A stretch of DNA of 64,000 nucleotides from Erodium maritimum (Eukaryota > Streptophyta > Magnoliopsida > Geraniales > Geraniaceae). Both the position numbers and the translations under genes were made by a program. The DNA is taken from positions 16,947,735 through 17,011,734 of the forward strand of contig OY997589.1 of assembly GCA_963921825.1 (NCBI GenBank), read 5' to 3'. The notes under the pieces are model-generated. The model had not been told where the DNA came from and did not search any database. It worked only from the letters and a program-made list of their open reading frames with translations. Below, piece by piece: positions 22,714 through 36,456 of this stretch (its first letter is position 1; each line of letters begins with the position of its first letter).

Positions 22714-25130
22714 TGTAAAGACCGCCACGGTTAAACCTCGTTTTATTTATTTTATTCGTTCGGACTACCGATTGGGAAGAAATTTGGAGAAAAAAAAAGA
22801 AAATGGAGGAGAAGAGCAGGCCTTGGGCCCAGTCAGCCGGACCAGGCCCAGTCAGTCGAGCCCAAGCCTTCTCCCTTAACCCTAGCTACTGTTCACCTTC
22901 TTCTTCGTTTCGCGCACGCACCCCGAGACACGCAGCTCTCCCTCTCTCTCTCCTCTCGTAGCCGTCCTCCATCTCTCTCTCTCACACACACACACACACA
23001 CTCAACGCCGCCTCGTCACCACCGTACTCTCCTCCGCGTAGGAACCGGACCACGCCGGCAACTAGATCTGGACGCCGCCGCCGAGAGCTTCTCGCTCTGG
23101 TTCGTCCCTCCCGAGCTCGAGTCGCGCCGCGCCGGCGACGGAGAAAACAGCACGAATTCGTGCCTCCCTCGTCCTGTTCATCTTCCCCGACAACCGCACC
23201 TGAAAACCCACCGTGCCGAGCTCGATTTGGACGAGCTTCACCGCCTGAACCCCGAGCTCCATCGCAGCTCCCACGCTGGCGAGAGCTCGAGCTCTCATCA
23301 GATCTGAGACGGAGGTGGTTGTTGGGTCGCGCCAGCCACCACCATCACTATCCTGGCCACGCCGGAGCCCTGACGCCCCTCCCAGCCACCGTCGCTTGTT
23401 CCCTCGAGCTCCCCTGACACCGCCGCCGGCGGACGGAGTCAAACCCTAGACCCTCTTCTGTGCTCGGGCCTCCAGGCCAGACACAGACCTTGGGCCTCCA
23501 GGCCAGCTTGGGCCTCGGGCCAGGCCAGGCCAGGGTAGGGTCCAATCTGAGTTCGGATCTGGGTTCGGGTCTGGTCGGGTCTGAACCTGGGTCTGGGTCG
23601 GGTCTGGGGCAGGGTCTAGGTTAGGTCCGGGTCTGGGTCTGGACCGGGTTTGATCCGGGTCGGGTCGGATCCGGGTTTGGTCAGTTAATTAATTATTTAA
23701 TTTAAAACATTTTATTTTAAAGGACTTAATTGATAAATTAGAGGACTGATTCGGACTTAACCGGAACCGATTACCACCTTTACTTGTTAAAATCATACTT
23801 TGACCTCGATCGTGGAGAAGACCGGAGGTAGGCCCGGACGTCAGCAGCTAGGAGTTGATCGTTGACTGCTTTTGAGGTAGGGAATGTAGTGAATACCGGT
23901 TTAATTACGGAAAGTTACTAGTATGCATGTTAGGCAATAATAATAACCGGAAAGGTCCTAGATCGCATATATGATGTGATTCACTAGAATAACCGCTTTC
24001 AATTACATAATAACCGGACAAGTCTTAGTGTGCATGTAGGATGTGATTCACTAGAGTAGTCGCTTTCAATTCTTGGGAAATTGTCGTGCTGGTAGAATGG
24101 CCATGTCGAGCCTTAGGATTGCGTGTTGTTTTAGATGCATGATGCTTGCCATAACCGCTGTTTGAGAGTTTTAATAAGATTATACTCGGTGTAGCATGTT
24201 GTGACTATGTGTGGGCAAGTGTGTCGTGGTTGTTATGATGTGAATCCTTGGTTGTGTTATGATCGGGTGAGTGATAGACCGATTTGTGTGTTGCCTGGTG
24301 AGTTGGCTCGGTTGGTATACCGTGGTCGAACTATGGCTTTGTGATACGTGTTATTCTCTTGATATGTGTTCCAAGAGGAGGCGGGTCCGGTGTGATACCT
24401 ACACTGAGAGAGTATGCCGGTGTAGAGTATCGAGGACGAGGATGGTTTAACCATTACCCCGATGCTATGTGGTCCGAGAAGGCGTACGTCCGAGGTATGT
24501 GTCGGTCCGGTATGCGTGAGGCCCTGATTCTACGTGACGGGAAGATGTCGGGACCGATGTTTCGTGTTCCGGTACGATATAAATGGGACGGGCTACGATA
24601 GCCGAAGATATTGGGAACGGTTGTACCAAGTTGCGTGTTGTTATGTTGTGTGTTCTTTGCGTGTTGTTTTGCTTTGTGCGTTATAACTTTAGTGATTTTG
24701 GTCTTACGAGAGTGATTGGCGGTTAGTACGTGTTCCGTGGGCGTTGTGGATAGATATACTTTGCTAGTATGCCCTAATTGGACGGTTACTCGTGTTATTG
24801 AACTGATGTTCATAACCTTAACTACTTTTCCTACTGAGCGAAAGCTCACCCCTTTACCTTGTTGTCTTTCAGGTCATGAGCGGGATGTGTACTAGCTGGA
24901 TGCTCGATGCTTGGGAGCTTACGAGGGTCCTAGGCTAGATTATTTATCGACGTACTGCTTACCTTTTCATACTCTTTTACTACGTACTTTTTACCGAGCT
25001 GTTGACTCGTGTCATTATTTGGAGATTTAAAACTGTTATCTGAAACCCTTTTTCTTATTATACTGCTTTAATTATCTTTTGTTTAAGTTCACATCTCGAG
25101 TCCGGTCAAAACCGGATTTGGGGCGTGACA
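22714..25130 (+). mobile_element. Solo LTR (gypsy family of this window), copy E
   Basis: Starts TGTAAAGACCGCC and ends GGGGCGTGACA, with 5-bp target-site duplication TATAT (22709-22713 and 25131-25135). The last 60 bases (ACATCTCGAGTCCGGTCAAAACCGG) match the 3' end of the LTR at 62538, and the middle contains the TACCGGTTTAATT...GGAAAGTTACTAGTATGCAT block seen there. It is the most diverged of the five LTRs. It includes (CT)n and (CA)n runs at 22928-23002. No internal retrotransposon domain adjoins. Confidence 0.85.
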
Positions 25131-26164
25131 TATATATCTGTTATGTTCACAGCATTGTGAACTTGAACGTAAGATGTACATTTACGGAAATACGTTGAAT
25201 ATTGAATGAGATAATAACATGCAAAGTTGTAGAAAAATATGAATTAATGACATCCATTAATGACATTTAATGCAAACCTACATTGCCCACATTACATTTT
25301 TGCATACACTTCATAAAATTTGATAATTGGAGTAAAGGTCGTGGCCTAGGGTCACCACTAATGTGTAATGAAGAGAGCCCACACGCCGTCCGTCCGGTCT
25401 GGGGCTGGATTTGGGCTTGGGCTTCACAAAATCCTATCTTTTTGCATGCAAGACTCAACAAATTAATCTTCCCAACTTTATGTCAAGATTCATTATCTTG
25501 CATCTGGTCAAGTTTTGAATAGACATGACCCTTGGTTAAATAGTCGCAATCTTTCCGAAATGTCACCTTGTCTACTATTTAAAGAGTGGTGAGGGGACAA
25601 AAATAATCACTTCATTTTCGATTCTTCTTCTCCTCTAACATTCTATAGTTTGAGTGCAAGTCAGTTTTAGGTCGTCAGACTCCACTAGTTGAAGCACTCA
25701 CTAGTGGTTTAGGTCCGTTTTATCTTGGGAGACATTTGCCCATTCCACCCTTTAGTGCCGTAGAAGGGGCAATTTTTGTCTTAAAGGAAACAATCTTCTG
25801 CTGGACTCGGACTTCATACTACAAAAGCAACCGGTCGACTTTGTTGTAAGTATATTGTCGTTTTTTTGTGTTTACATTGTTCTTGATTCAGTTTCCCACA
25901 CCTCCTCCACCTCTTCACACAGTACAAACAAGGAAACCGATAAAAATCTTGTCTCAGAAAGACTTTCTTGATCTTTCTACCATGGGTTGATACGACATCT
26001 AGGGGAATAAAATGGTATGAGTTCAATTTTAAAGTCATGTTTCGTGGTTTCTTAGATTCGTTTATCCATAAAAATTTGTTTTTTCATTCTTTTCTATTTT
26101 TCCGATGGTTGAATTTTATGAGTTGAAAATGAAGAATATTCACATTTTGACGTTGAAAAATCTA
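25131..26164. other. Intergenic, no recognisable feature
   Basis: AT-rich spacer. No gene, RNA or transposon end recognised. Confidence 0.4.
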
Positions 26165-27867
26165 TTCATAGAGTTTCTATCAACTGTATAGATATTTTTT
26201 TGTCAAACTCTAATGAATAACTTTTTTATTAACTCTTATCAATTATATGATATGTTTTATCAATATACCAGTATATAATATCAATTATATCAACCCAGGA
26301 AGAGCTAAGCTAGCAGTTCAACTCCACATTGAAACTCTCTCTAAGCGCTCCTACCTCTCTCTACAAGCAAATCCTTCTTTCTTCTTCATCTTTGTCCGTT
26401 GCCGACTAGCTGGCCTCCATGGCCGGCCGGTTGACGGCGGCAACCCCTCTCCCTTCTTCCCCTTCTCCCCCTTTACCCCGTCTGATGTTAACTTCGCTGG
26501 ATTTTTTGCGTTTGTTCCCGATCTGGTCTCGCTCCTTCCTCCACTCGACATGTCAGTCTCACCGGAGTTTTGATCGATCTGGCCTCTTCTCTGTCTATGT
26601 TTGGTGCCTTCTCCGGTGACATGCCTCTTTTCCGGCGTGGGACGCCTTTCAACGACCTCCCAGGTCACTGATTGTCGCGGATCTGGCATGTCACTGCATC
26701 GTCAAAGAGGGGTTTGGCCGGATCTGGTCTCTTGGGCCTCGTCCTTCCCAGATCTGGTGACTGCCTGTAAGATCTCCGCCTCTCCTTGCTGTTCTCGGGT
26801 AGTCATCGCCGTCTCCGGCCGGGAAGCTCGCTCCTTCTCAGGTGAGTTTCCTGACTTTGACGAAGTCTTCTCCGGCGTCTGTCTTCTTTTCCGTCGTGGG
26901 ACGACTTTCAGTGGCCTCTCCGGGCTGTGATCGTCGCGGATCGGGGCAGTCTTCGCTCCGTTGAAGTCCAGTCGGCGTCTGGTTGCTCGATGTCCGCGCT
27001 AGGTCAGGGTGGGGTTTGGTGGTTGCGGGTTGGTTCAGCCGTCCTTGTCCTGTTACCAGCTTGGGCTTCGTGGTCTCGTCCTGGTTGTGGGCCGGATTGG
27101 GCCTTGTGTGATTCAGGTTGGGTTTCTTAGCGTTTGGGGGTTCGATTACGGTTCTGTCAGGTGCGGTCTTGGCGCGGGTCTGAGGCGACCCTTTTTTGCT
27201 TCTTCTTGGGCTCGCTCGGTCCGGGTCTGAGACAATTCCGTCTCTTCTCCTTTGCTTCTTCTCCAGCTTGGTTCTTCCCTCTGTCGACTACTTCGCGGCT
27301 TGCAAATCGGTTGCCTGTTCCTAACACCCCCAAGCTCATCCTATACCTCAGCCTTCTCTAATCTCTTGGGGAAAGAACTACCCCTTTCTTTACTACTCTG
27401 CAGTAGCTACTTACTCTGGGTGCCATAACCATTTCACTGGAAATTTCTGATTTGGATCTCCAAATCTCTACTGATGACTTCTTTAACTTTGTTGCTTCTA
27501 CAATCATTAACTACTTCTCATTGGCAAAGGACTTTATCTTCTAGCTTGGGGTTTGGGTATTTGCATTCATTTGTTTTGTACTGTTGGGAAGAATTATATG
27601 CTTGCAATCGTTAGTGTGGTTGCTTTTGTGTAATCTTTTCTTCCTCGGAAGAGATTAATTTAAATATGTCTTCGCCGATCAAAAAAAAATATCAACTATA
27701 TCAGCAAATTTGTCAACTCTATGAACAATTTTATTAATTTTAATTATATTTTTTATCAACTCAATCAACATAATTTATCAGTTTTATGAACATGTGTTAC
27801 CAACTTTAAAAATAGTTTTATCAACTATACGAGTACATGTTATCGATTCTAATAAATGTTTTATCAA
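26165..27867. repeat. Degenerate TTTTATCAACT repeat tract, split by a retroposon
   Basis: Around 26170-26294 and 27690-27867 the phrase (T)TATCAACT-TATNAA recurs irregularly about every 25-40 bases (e.g. 26177, 26237, 26259, 26279, 27690, 27707, 27752, 27823, 27861). The retroposon at 26295-27689 lies inside the tract. Copies are too diverged for an exact unit. Confidence 0.45.
26295..27689 (+). mobile_element. Long non-coding poly(A) retroposon, element 2
   Basis: A 1.4-kb insertion with flanks TATCAATTATATCAAC (26279-26294) and TATCAACTATATCAGC (27690-27705), 14 of 16 identical, and an A-run at 27681-27689. The body is G/C-rich with no known protein. CGTGGGACGCCTTTC (26636) and CGTGGGACGACTTTC (26895) match the repeated motif of element 1, and the tail TTAATTTAAATATG...GATC precedes the A-run. 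The flanks lie in a TATCAAC-rich tract, so part of the duplication could be chance. Confidence 0.65.
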
Positions 27868-29427
27868 GGGCACCTACAACAACACGACCAATAACGTCAC
27901 CCACGATCCGCGATCCACGTTTTAGTGAATCGAAACTGCGAGTCGCACCTGTGGCATGTGACTTGCGCGGTTCCAACTCACTAAATTGTGGGTCGGAACT
28001 GTGAGTTGTGACTCGCGACTCAATAGCTTGGGTCATGGGTTGCAACTCATGGGTCAGACGTCAACCAATGGTTGACTACCACATAGAGCCTCGGTGGAAA
28101 AAATGATTGTTGGCTCCATCGCGATACGAATGCTAGCGTATGGGTGCTCTATCGATTCATTGAACGAATTCCTACGACTTGGGATAAGTACCATACTCAA
28201 ATATGTATGCCGCTTTTACAAGGAAGTTGTTGAGGTTTTCATGAATGAGTACGAGCGTAAACCAACAAAAGAGGAATTGACCCAATTACTCGAATCGGGA
28301 TATAGGCGAGGATTTCTCGGTATGATTAGGAGTCTTGACTGCATGTATTGGCGGTGGAAGAATTTTCCAACCATATTACAAGGAGCCTTTGGTCGGGGAG
28401 ATCATCATGGACATCCAACTGTTATGCTGGAATTTGTAGCGTCTCGTGATTTGTGGATTTGACATTCGTTTTTTGGGATGACGTTCTCGAACAATGACAT
28501 CAAAGTCCTCAACGCCGACCACTTATTCAACGATGCTTTTGAAGGCCGTGGCTTTTCCGTGGAGTACGATATGAACGAGTATCGCTACGACCGACCTTAT
28601 TATTTGGTTGACGACATTTACCCATCATGGAGTCGGTTCGTGGAGTCGATTCTCCATCCCACTTCACGCAAATACAATTTTTTTGCTAATAAAGTCCAAG
28701 AAGGTAAATATATGGAACATACTTTTGGAGTCCTCCAAGTACGGTGTCGGTGGCACATAATTTCACGGCCTGCTCGTGTTTGGAGCAAGAAGATTTTAAT
28801 TGATATCATGCACACTTGTATCATTCTACACAACATGATTGTAGAGGATGAACATGACCGATACGAAGCAGGACATAAAGACTTGTATTACGACACCCCT
28901 TCAAAAATATCAGATTAGACACCACCTGAACGATGGCACCAGGGAGGGCCCTTGTACTACCAACAACGCTTGACCGCTCGACTCGAGGTGACAAATGATA
29001 TCACCCACTGAAAACTCCAAGAGGATCTTATTGAACACATATGGGTTCAGTTTGAAGCATATTACCAATAAGATGACGAGTGACAAAGCTTGTTCTCTGT
29101 AATAATTGTTTTGTCAAATATGTTTTGGGTTGTATTATTCGAGGATAAATAAAATTAGAACTTTCAATTCATTTAGTTAATTTATTTTACTATTAATTAA
29201 TTTTGTAAAGTTTATTTAAATTTTCTTTAGTATTACTGTTATAAATCAGAAATTAATAAATTTAGCAAAACATTAATTTATCATCTAGTCAACATCCACT
29301 CAGAACCATAAGCCTCTTAATAAGTCTCATCATTGTGAAACACAGCTTAAATTAAAACATTCAAACTTATTATTTTACACGATCAACATATAAATCCCGA
29401 ATCAAAGTATCATTAGTATGCATCCTC
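27868..29427 (+). mobile_element. PIF/Harbinger (Pong-like) element, transposase-type, internally deleted (copy 1)
   Basis: The left end GGGCACCTACAAC and the right end (…GCATCCTC, i.e. GAGGATGC on the other strand) are weak matches to the GAGCATGTACAATGG termini of its relatives. Flanks are CAA on the left and TAA on the right, near the family's 3-bp TAA/TTA target. G/C-rich subterminal sequence joins directly to mid-transposase, so the N-terminal coding part has been deleted. The 3' region (e.g. AGTCAACATCCACTCA at 29286) is shared with the Myb-type element at 52612. Confidence 0.7.
28094..28918 (+). pseudogene. Harbinger DDE transposase, N-truncated with one nonsense codon
   Basis: The frame runs from 28094 with a single interruption, TGA at 28460-28462, where relatives have Trp (LWI-stop-HSFFGM versus LWIWYAFFGM in the 46478 copy). 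DDE-type landmarks are present: SLDCM (first Asp), NNDIKVLN (second Asp), and MEHTFGVLQ in the place of the ERAFGVLQ glutamate. The C-terminus has PARVW and TCIILHNMIVEDE, conserved in plant Pong/HARBI1-like nucleases. It would cut and join transposon ends, but lacks the N-terminal region and is not expected to be active. Confidence 0.88.
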
Positions 29428-29959
29428 TAATGACTAGTTATTTTTTAGTTATATCACTATGTTTTATCAACAGATTTTTACCAACTTCTATGTATGCGTG
29501 AATTGACAATTTGAGCTTTATGTTGGCCCAATGACACGTGTACACATTAACTAGTACCGTAACATGACTGGTTATGATTTGTTTTTTAAGCAAATACGAT
29601 ATATATTATTTAAATATTACAATAAAGATATGATGAAATGACTCCGGTATAAACCTACTTGTCATTCCCAAACAAGGGAGGAACAGGCCGCCCTAACAAA
29701 CCCGAGAGCTGCTTTGTTTGCTGTCCGTTTTACAAAATCGAGTTGCACGTCCTCAGGTCTATATAATAAGGAAATAAAACCGCTAATGACTATCCTACAA
29801 CATACACTTCCACCAAACCCAGATCTTGTGGGTCTCGAAAGGAGGATGATTTAGGCTTCGTGATTTGGCTTGTATCGTCCCTACACACCCAACCTGTTCC
29901 TAGATGTCATGTTGCTGCGAAGAGAGCTTTGTTCGTATTAATAGCCCATGTCCCTTAAG

Positions 29960-31647
29960 TGTTAGTCTTAGTGCCCGTAGTTCAAACCTAAATGTCCAAA
30001 TGTATATATCATCGTTAGCAATAAAATTAAAGCGGCTTTATATTACTTATGTGTTGGAGTAATATATCGATGTGTGCTCTGATCTATGCCCACAATGCGA
30101 ATAGAACCATATATCGATATAGATCATACTCGATGGGTCCCTAGTCAACAAAGCTTCACTAGAAGCGACTAGTATGAAAGATGGCTCTTTATGGCTTACG
30201 TTCTGTTAGTCATTGGAATGAGATTCCGGAGTCTGATCATAGATATCATGTGGGACATGATATTGGACGACCCGACATGAATATGTGCCATAGATCAAGT
30301 CATGAACATATTCATTGTCGTAGTTTGTCATGTATCCTTAGACCAAGGAGTCTTTGTGATCGCTATGTAGTCAACAACTGAGTTTGACCTGAGCCTAACG
30401 TTGTCTGTAATAGGGCTTCCATAACGGCCATGATTGGCTTGGGGACGGGCTACATGAGTGACACAAAAGACGGCTAAGGGATTTATCCCTCATACTGAGG
30501 TATGAGAAATATATCGGTTCTCGACCGCTTGATCGAGAGTGACTGAAAGAATAACATGGCCATGCACATGATACTGGGTATCATATATTCAGTCATCTCA
30601 CATATCAAGGAACAGTGATTGAGAATAATAAGGATGACGGCTCTATGCCTTATCTCAATCAGGATATCGGAGATAAAAGGATAATGACAGGGACGACGGA
30701 AATGTTAGAATCGACATGGTCGATTCGTTATGCAGTGTAAGGCAATACTAAAGTCTCGTTAGTTGACACTTAAATAGGATCAAGTAAAATGGTATTTCAC
30801 GTTGACCTATTGACATGCATAAACCTAAGGGTCACATCGGAGGATGAAACTCATTGACACATTTATGGAGAATGACCAAAAGGGAGTTGTCTCGGGACAT
30901 GACCAAAACTGGGTTCTGGGTCATGTGCCTGTAAGTGAATAGGACTTTACAGGATCGAGACAAGGCTTGGAGTCTTGGGATTGATCGCGTCGGATAATGT
31001 TGGACATTTCCGGTATGGAAGGCTTGGAGGCGATGAGCGAATCACGGGACCTCGTTGGAAATGGCCACGGGCCATGTTCCAAGAGGCCCATGAAAGGCCC
31101 ATGCAACCAAGGCCCATGGAACTAATTAATCAAGTCTTGATTAATTAGTACTAAATAAGCAAGACAAGGATTAAGGTGTTGGTGATTCACCACCTAACCC
31201 AATCTTGTCTTGCCATACTTTGTCCTATTTACACCTTACTTGTCACCATGCTTGTCCCATGCCTTTAGTTGGACAAGTATGGGTTTTGTTATGTTTAAGT
31301 CATCTTTTTTCAACATAACAAACACAAGACAAGAAGAGGAAACACAACTTCTCCCTCCTCTCCATGGCAATTTCGGGTTTGGCTAGTTTCCACCTCCATT
31401 TTTGTGTTCTTGAGTCCTCAAAGAGAAGAACTACGTGGCTTTGATTCCCATGTGGATACGTAGGCGTCTTGGAGACTCAAGCCAATCATTCGTTACCCGG
31501 TGTTCTTGTTTTGGTAAGAACTAGTGCTGAATTTTTCTCTTGTGAATCCATTCTTTGTTAGTTGTTTCATGATTTTAATCGTCTTTTGGTTTTCATTGAT
31601 TTTCCGCTGCGAGTTGGTTCTCTCGAACCCTACCTCGAGACCTAACA
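29960..31647. mobile_element. Solo LTR, unclassified (copia-like ends)
   Basis: Starts TGTTAGTCTTAG and ends ACCTAACA, with 5-bp duplication TTAAG (29955-29959 and 31648-31652). Length 1,688 bp. The stretch TTTTCCGCTGCGAGTTGG just before the end resembles copia-type LTR 3' ends. It interrupts the LINE between its zinc-finger and RNase H parts. It carries no coding domain. Confidence 0.85.
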
Positions 31648-33279
31648 TTAAGGTGGGTAGGTCCTGCGGACTTCCTCTCCTTGTACCATTGGATTAGAAT
31701 TAGAGTTTCCAATTATCTGACGAGCTTTTGCTTTCAGCCACCTTGTGTTCAGACATAAGGTCGTGTAGTGGATTGATTCTGCTACCAGAGTGATGTCTTC
31801 CCGCACCTTCCTATTTCCGGCCTTCCAAATTTCTCATAGGAGAAAGCCCACCTCTCCCCTTTTATTCAAAGGGTTTATAATCAGCATGACTCTTAGCCAT
31901 TCTATAAAGTCTTCCTCTTCATTGGGAAGGGACATATCACTCCGTCACCAGCAATCTGCCGCCACCGGACATGTAACCAAAAGGTGCATTTCTGATTCCT
32001 CTCCCCCCTTGACAGACAGGACAGGTAGCCACCATGTCCACCCTTTTAGTTCGAAGTCTTGTTGCCACTTAGAGGCGTCCCACACAAGTTCGCCAAAGGA
32101 AGTTCCGGACCTTTGGTAGGACGTCAAGGTCCCAAATGGACGTTCAAATGTCTGAGGAGATGCCTGGGAATGGTTTCCCGTGATTGAGCAAGCCGTAAGC
32201 CAACTTGACTAAGTAATATCCTAATTGTTTTCCTAACCAGTACCACGAATTCGAAGTGGCCGTATTACTAGTTGGGACTGGTAGGATGACTATATTGTCC
32301 CTCTCATCGAACAACTTCTGAATCTTCTACTAGTCCCATTTTCTAGAGTTTAGTGTCATAAGTCCCACCACATTCAAATGTTCTAGCTCTATATTTGTCT
32401 ATCGGATCCAAGGCTCCATCTCTATGGGCCAAGGGTGTCGAAGAATTGAGGTAGAGGTCCCAGGTCCAATGGATCTGCGAGCCATTTGTTTTACCAACCC
32501 TTGTGCTGAAAGGAGGCTTTGCCAAATGAAGCTCTGAATGAGGCCTTTCTTTTCTTCCATAGTCAAAGTATTCCTGAAGTATCTTGCATTTAACACCCTT
32601 GCCACCAGACTAGATTCCTCCGTCGTAATCTTCCACAGTTGTTTTCCCAGTAACGCAGTGTTGAAATCTTGTAGATTCCTAAATCCCAATCCTCTCACTT
32701 TCTTTGGGCGGGACACCATCGACCATGATTACCAAATAATCGGGTTATTACTTCCTCCCGATGACTTCCACCAAAACTTCGCTAAGGCCACGTTTATTTT
32801 ATCTATCGTGCCTTGCGGGAGTCACATGACACTCATTGCATATTTCGGTATAGCTTGAAGCGCCGAATTTACTAGACACTCATTTCCTGTCCCATTTAAC
32901 ATTTTTCCATCCCATATCTGAATTCGTCGCAGGATCCTGTCTAAGATGTACTGTAAACTCTACTTCCTACTACGTCCCATCAGGTTTGGGACCCCTAGAT
33001 ATGGGGATGGGGTCTAGAGCTCTGGAATTCCCAACGATCGTACCCCTTCCCCTCTAGCGTTGGCGTGGGTGTTGGTGCTAAAGAACAAAGACGATTTCTG
33101 AAGATTTACGACCTGCCCTAAGGCTTCCTCGAACATTCTGGGGTAGTTTCTGACTCTCCCACTTCAATGTATGAAGGCTTACAGAAAACATAACCATCGC
33201 ATGCAAAGAATAAGTGAGTAAGTGGTGGCTCCAAAGGCGCTATACTTAGCCCATGGATAAGACCTTGACTCTCTGCTGA

Positions 33280-33799
33280 CTAAAGAAGACGAGGTAATCC
33301 TTCCATACAGAAGAGGAACATATATGGTGATAAGGGATCCTCTTGACGAATGCCCCGTTCCGGTTGAACACAACCCGTCTGTCGACCTCCCGCTACTATG
33401 TTATATGTAACTGAGTAGGTACATCGCCGCAAGAGTGAGATCCAATTCTCCCAAAATCCAAACGCTCTCATCATATCCCATAGAATTCCCCATTCCAATA
33501 TGTCATACGCCTTGCTCATATCCAGCTTCAAGGCTACCCAACCTTCGCATCCTTTCTTCTTATTCTTCATGAAATTCAGAGTTTCAAAGGATAGGATAAT
33601 ATTATCTTGTATTGATCGTCCCGGGCTAAAAGATCCTTGAGTACACGAAATAATTCCTTCCAAAGTATCTTTGAAACGGTTAGCCGCTACCTTTGATACT
33701 ATTTTGAACAGGACATTGCATAATGCAATGGGTCGAAGGTCCTTAAGGCTCACATGTGTCTCCACCTTCGGAATGAGAACTAGAGTCGTTTGATTGAGA
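33280..33799 (-). pseudogene. LINE reverse-transcriptase fragment
   Basis: Clear L1-type RT motifs: TTLVLIPKVE, LRPIALCNVLFKIVSK, QGSFSPGRSIQDNI, ALKLDMSKAYD (the normally catalytic FDKAYD-like Asp) and RGIRQEDPLSPYMFLFCMEGL. The YADD box would follow but the frame breaks near 33280. The 5' side is cut by the LTR whose edge is at 33805. Further RT/connection sequence in another frame lies at 32399-32719 (RGLGFRNLQDFNTALLGKQLW), and a zf-RVT fragment at 31945-32127. Confidence 0.9.
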
Positions 33800-33804
33800 G
33801 AGGG

Positions 33805-36456
33805 TGTCACGCCCAAAATCCGGTTTTGATCGGACTCGAGACGTGAAATAAAATAATAACTAAATAATAAGGATAAAAGGAAAATAAACGAAATAAACCT
33901 CCGAATTTAGTTCCAAAATAAACAACTCCGATAAACATGAGTCAAACGCTCAAATCTAAATGAATAAAACATAGTTTAGTACGAAAATAGAAAGTAAGTC
34001 TATACTACAAGTAATCCCCCAGACCCTCAATGAGCTTCCGAGCCCTGAGACGTCCTCTAAGCCTACTCACCAACGAAACCTGTAAGACAGTAAAAACAGA
34101 ATGGGTGAGCTTACGCTCAATAGGAAAAAGTAGTAAAGGAACAAAAAAAGGACTCCCGCTCCGTCACCAAATTTCTCAATTAGTAACACTTACTAAAAGA
34201 CAACACAAACAGAGATCAACAGGAACACAACTTATTCGCCAATAGCAACAAACTAAAGAACCACACGAATACCGAAAGATAAGATAATTAAACCACGAGA
34301 CTCCGATCCACACACGAGCTCAACATATCGTACCGGAAACGCACATCGGCCTAGATATCTTCCCGAAACACACAACATCGGGGTGAAACGAATACATCAC
34401 GCCGGAATACCCCTCGGCCCAGATGTCTTCCCGGAACACACAACATCGGGGTGAAACAACATACATCATACCGGAAACGCACATCGGCCTAGATGTCTTC
34501 CCGGAACACACATCATCGGGGATAAACAAGCAATACAATATACCGGAATGCACCATCGGTCTTCCCGGAAACACGTGTCGGGGTAAATCAAATAACAACA
34601 TATCGGACCGGCACACACCTCGGTCGGGTATCTTCCCATAGCATGGGGTACAAGTCACACCACACAATACCATACCAAACATGTCACACCGAACTTATCA
34701 TACCGTCGAAACTTACCGCCATAACTTACCAATCACACCACATCGGTCTATCGTTTACCCGATCATATCACAAGACAACCATTCATATCACATTCATCAC
34801 ATCCATTCATTCAACCATATCACGAGGTAACAATCCATATCACATTCTTCATAATTCATATAGTTTAATATGATTCTTAGATTAATCAAAGGATATACTA
34901 GACACCGACATTTAAGGACGATTAACCACAATCAAACACAACCAACAATCAATCCTAAGGCTCAATATGGCCACATGTGATTCTACAGCACGACAATTCC
35001 CAAAATTGAAAGTGGTTATTCTAGTTAATCACATCCTATATGCAAGCTAAGACTCTTCCGGTTATTAACGTCTTATATGCATACTATTAACAATCTTTAA
35101 TTAAAAACGGTAATTTATTACTCTTCCCTACCTCAAGTGCTTTCCAAAGCTTAATCACAAGAACGCCTAGTAGTCTCCTCCTCCGCGCTCGAGAATAAAG
35201 TCTAGGAACATAAAATTAATACTAGAACTAATACACAATCAAATTCGGTTTTAAAGAAGAAAAACCTAAATTACCCCTAACGATAAAACTTGGGCCAAAA
35301 AGTAAATTTGGGCCCGAACGAGGCCCAATTCGGGCAGCCCACATATCTAACACCGTCCCGGACCGCGCCCCTCAAAGGCCCGGAACCAGGCCCGGACCGT
35401 GCCCCTCAGATGCCCGGCACCAGGCCCGGACCGTGCCGCTCAGAGAGCCGGTACCGAGCCCGGACCATGCCTCTCAGAGGGCCGGTACCGAGCCCGGACC
35501 GTGCCGCTCAAAGGGCCGGTACCAGGCACAGACCGTGCCGCTCAGAGGGCCGGCCAGAGGCCCTTTCCGTGCCAAATCTAGGCAGACTCAAAGTCCTTCT
35601 TCCCCAACTTCGTTTCCACGAAAATCTACTTCAAAAACTCCATTTCTAACACCATCAAACCCCAAAATCAGTCACCAAAACCCTCAAACTTCAATACCCA
35701 TAATGAGTTTCCTCCAAACATCAATAATCAAATGATTTCTAACCAAAACCTCCATTAAACTTCATCAAAACAACCATCTAGCAACAAATAAATCAAAACC
35801 TATCTAGTTCAAGAAACTTCCATGGAAACCCATAACTTTAAATTGATTGAAAGTAGAAGTTAAGAGGTTACTTACCTTGAGAATGGAAAGGGGATGAAGA
35901 TTGAGTGAATTTGGAGATGATTTGAGAAGAAATCCACCAAAAGCTTCTCTTTTTCCACTTGCTTCTTCTCCAAGCTTTTGAGCTCCTCCTCCTTCTTCCT
36001 CTTGTGATTTTCGGCCACCAAGGAGTAATATGGGCTGAAATGTTGTCCCAAGTGAGTCTTAAAACCTGAGGGAGAAATGTCTAAAGTGTCATATAATCTT
36101 CCTTCTTCTATTTTAGCACTTAGGAGGGCAAATGGGTCATTAGAGACTCATTTATTCTCCTCCAAGCCACTATGGACACATGTCCATGTGGGGGACCACC
36201 TTGTCCTTAATTACTTCCAGCACAATTAATTTAACTAGGTTTAGTCGATAATTACTCTTAGTTTGACCAAAAGTTGACTTTTTCACAAAGACAGTTATTT
36301 GAAAGGGAACGACCCAATTAAGCTAACCGTAACGACGACTAAGCTTTTTGGGTCCTTGAAAGGTCCCGAATGACTCTCGGAGTCATCAGTTGACTTTTCC
36401 TACCGAAAGTCAACTTTCGTAAAAAATCACCGGTTCGACCGGGGGCGGTTCTTACA
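33805..36456 (-). mobile_element. Solo LTR (gypsy family), copy A, reverse orientation
   Basis: Reads TGTCACGCCC ... GGTTCTTACA with exact 5-bp duplication GAGGG (33800-33804 and 36457-36461); 2,652 bp. It contains a 68-70-bp tandem array at 34320-34640 (ACCGGAAACGCACATCGGCC units) and a G/C-rich 36-bp minisatellite at about 35357-35570 (CCCGGACCGTGCCGCTCAGA-type units). Inserted in the LINE between endonuclease and reverse transcriptase. No gag or pol adjoins. Confidence 0.92.
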
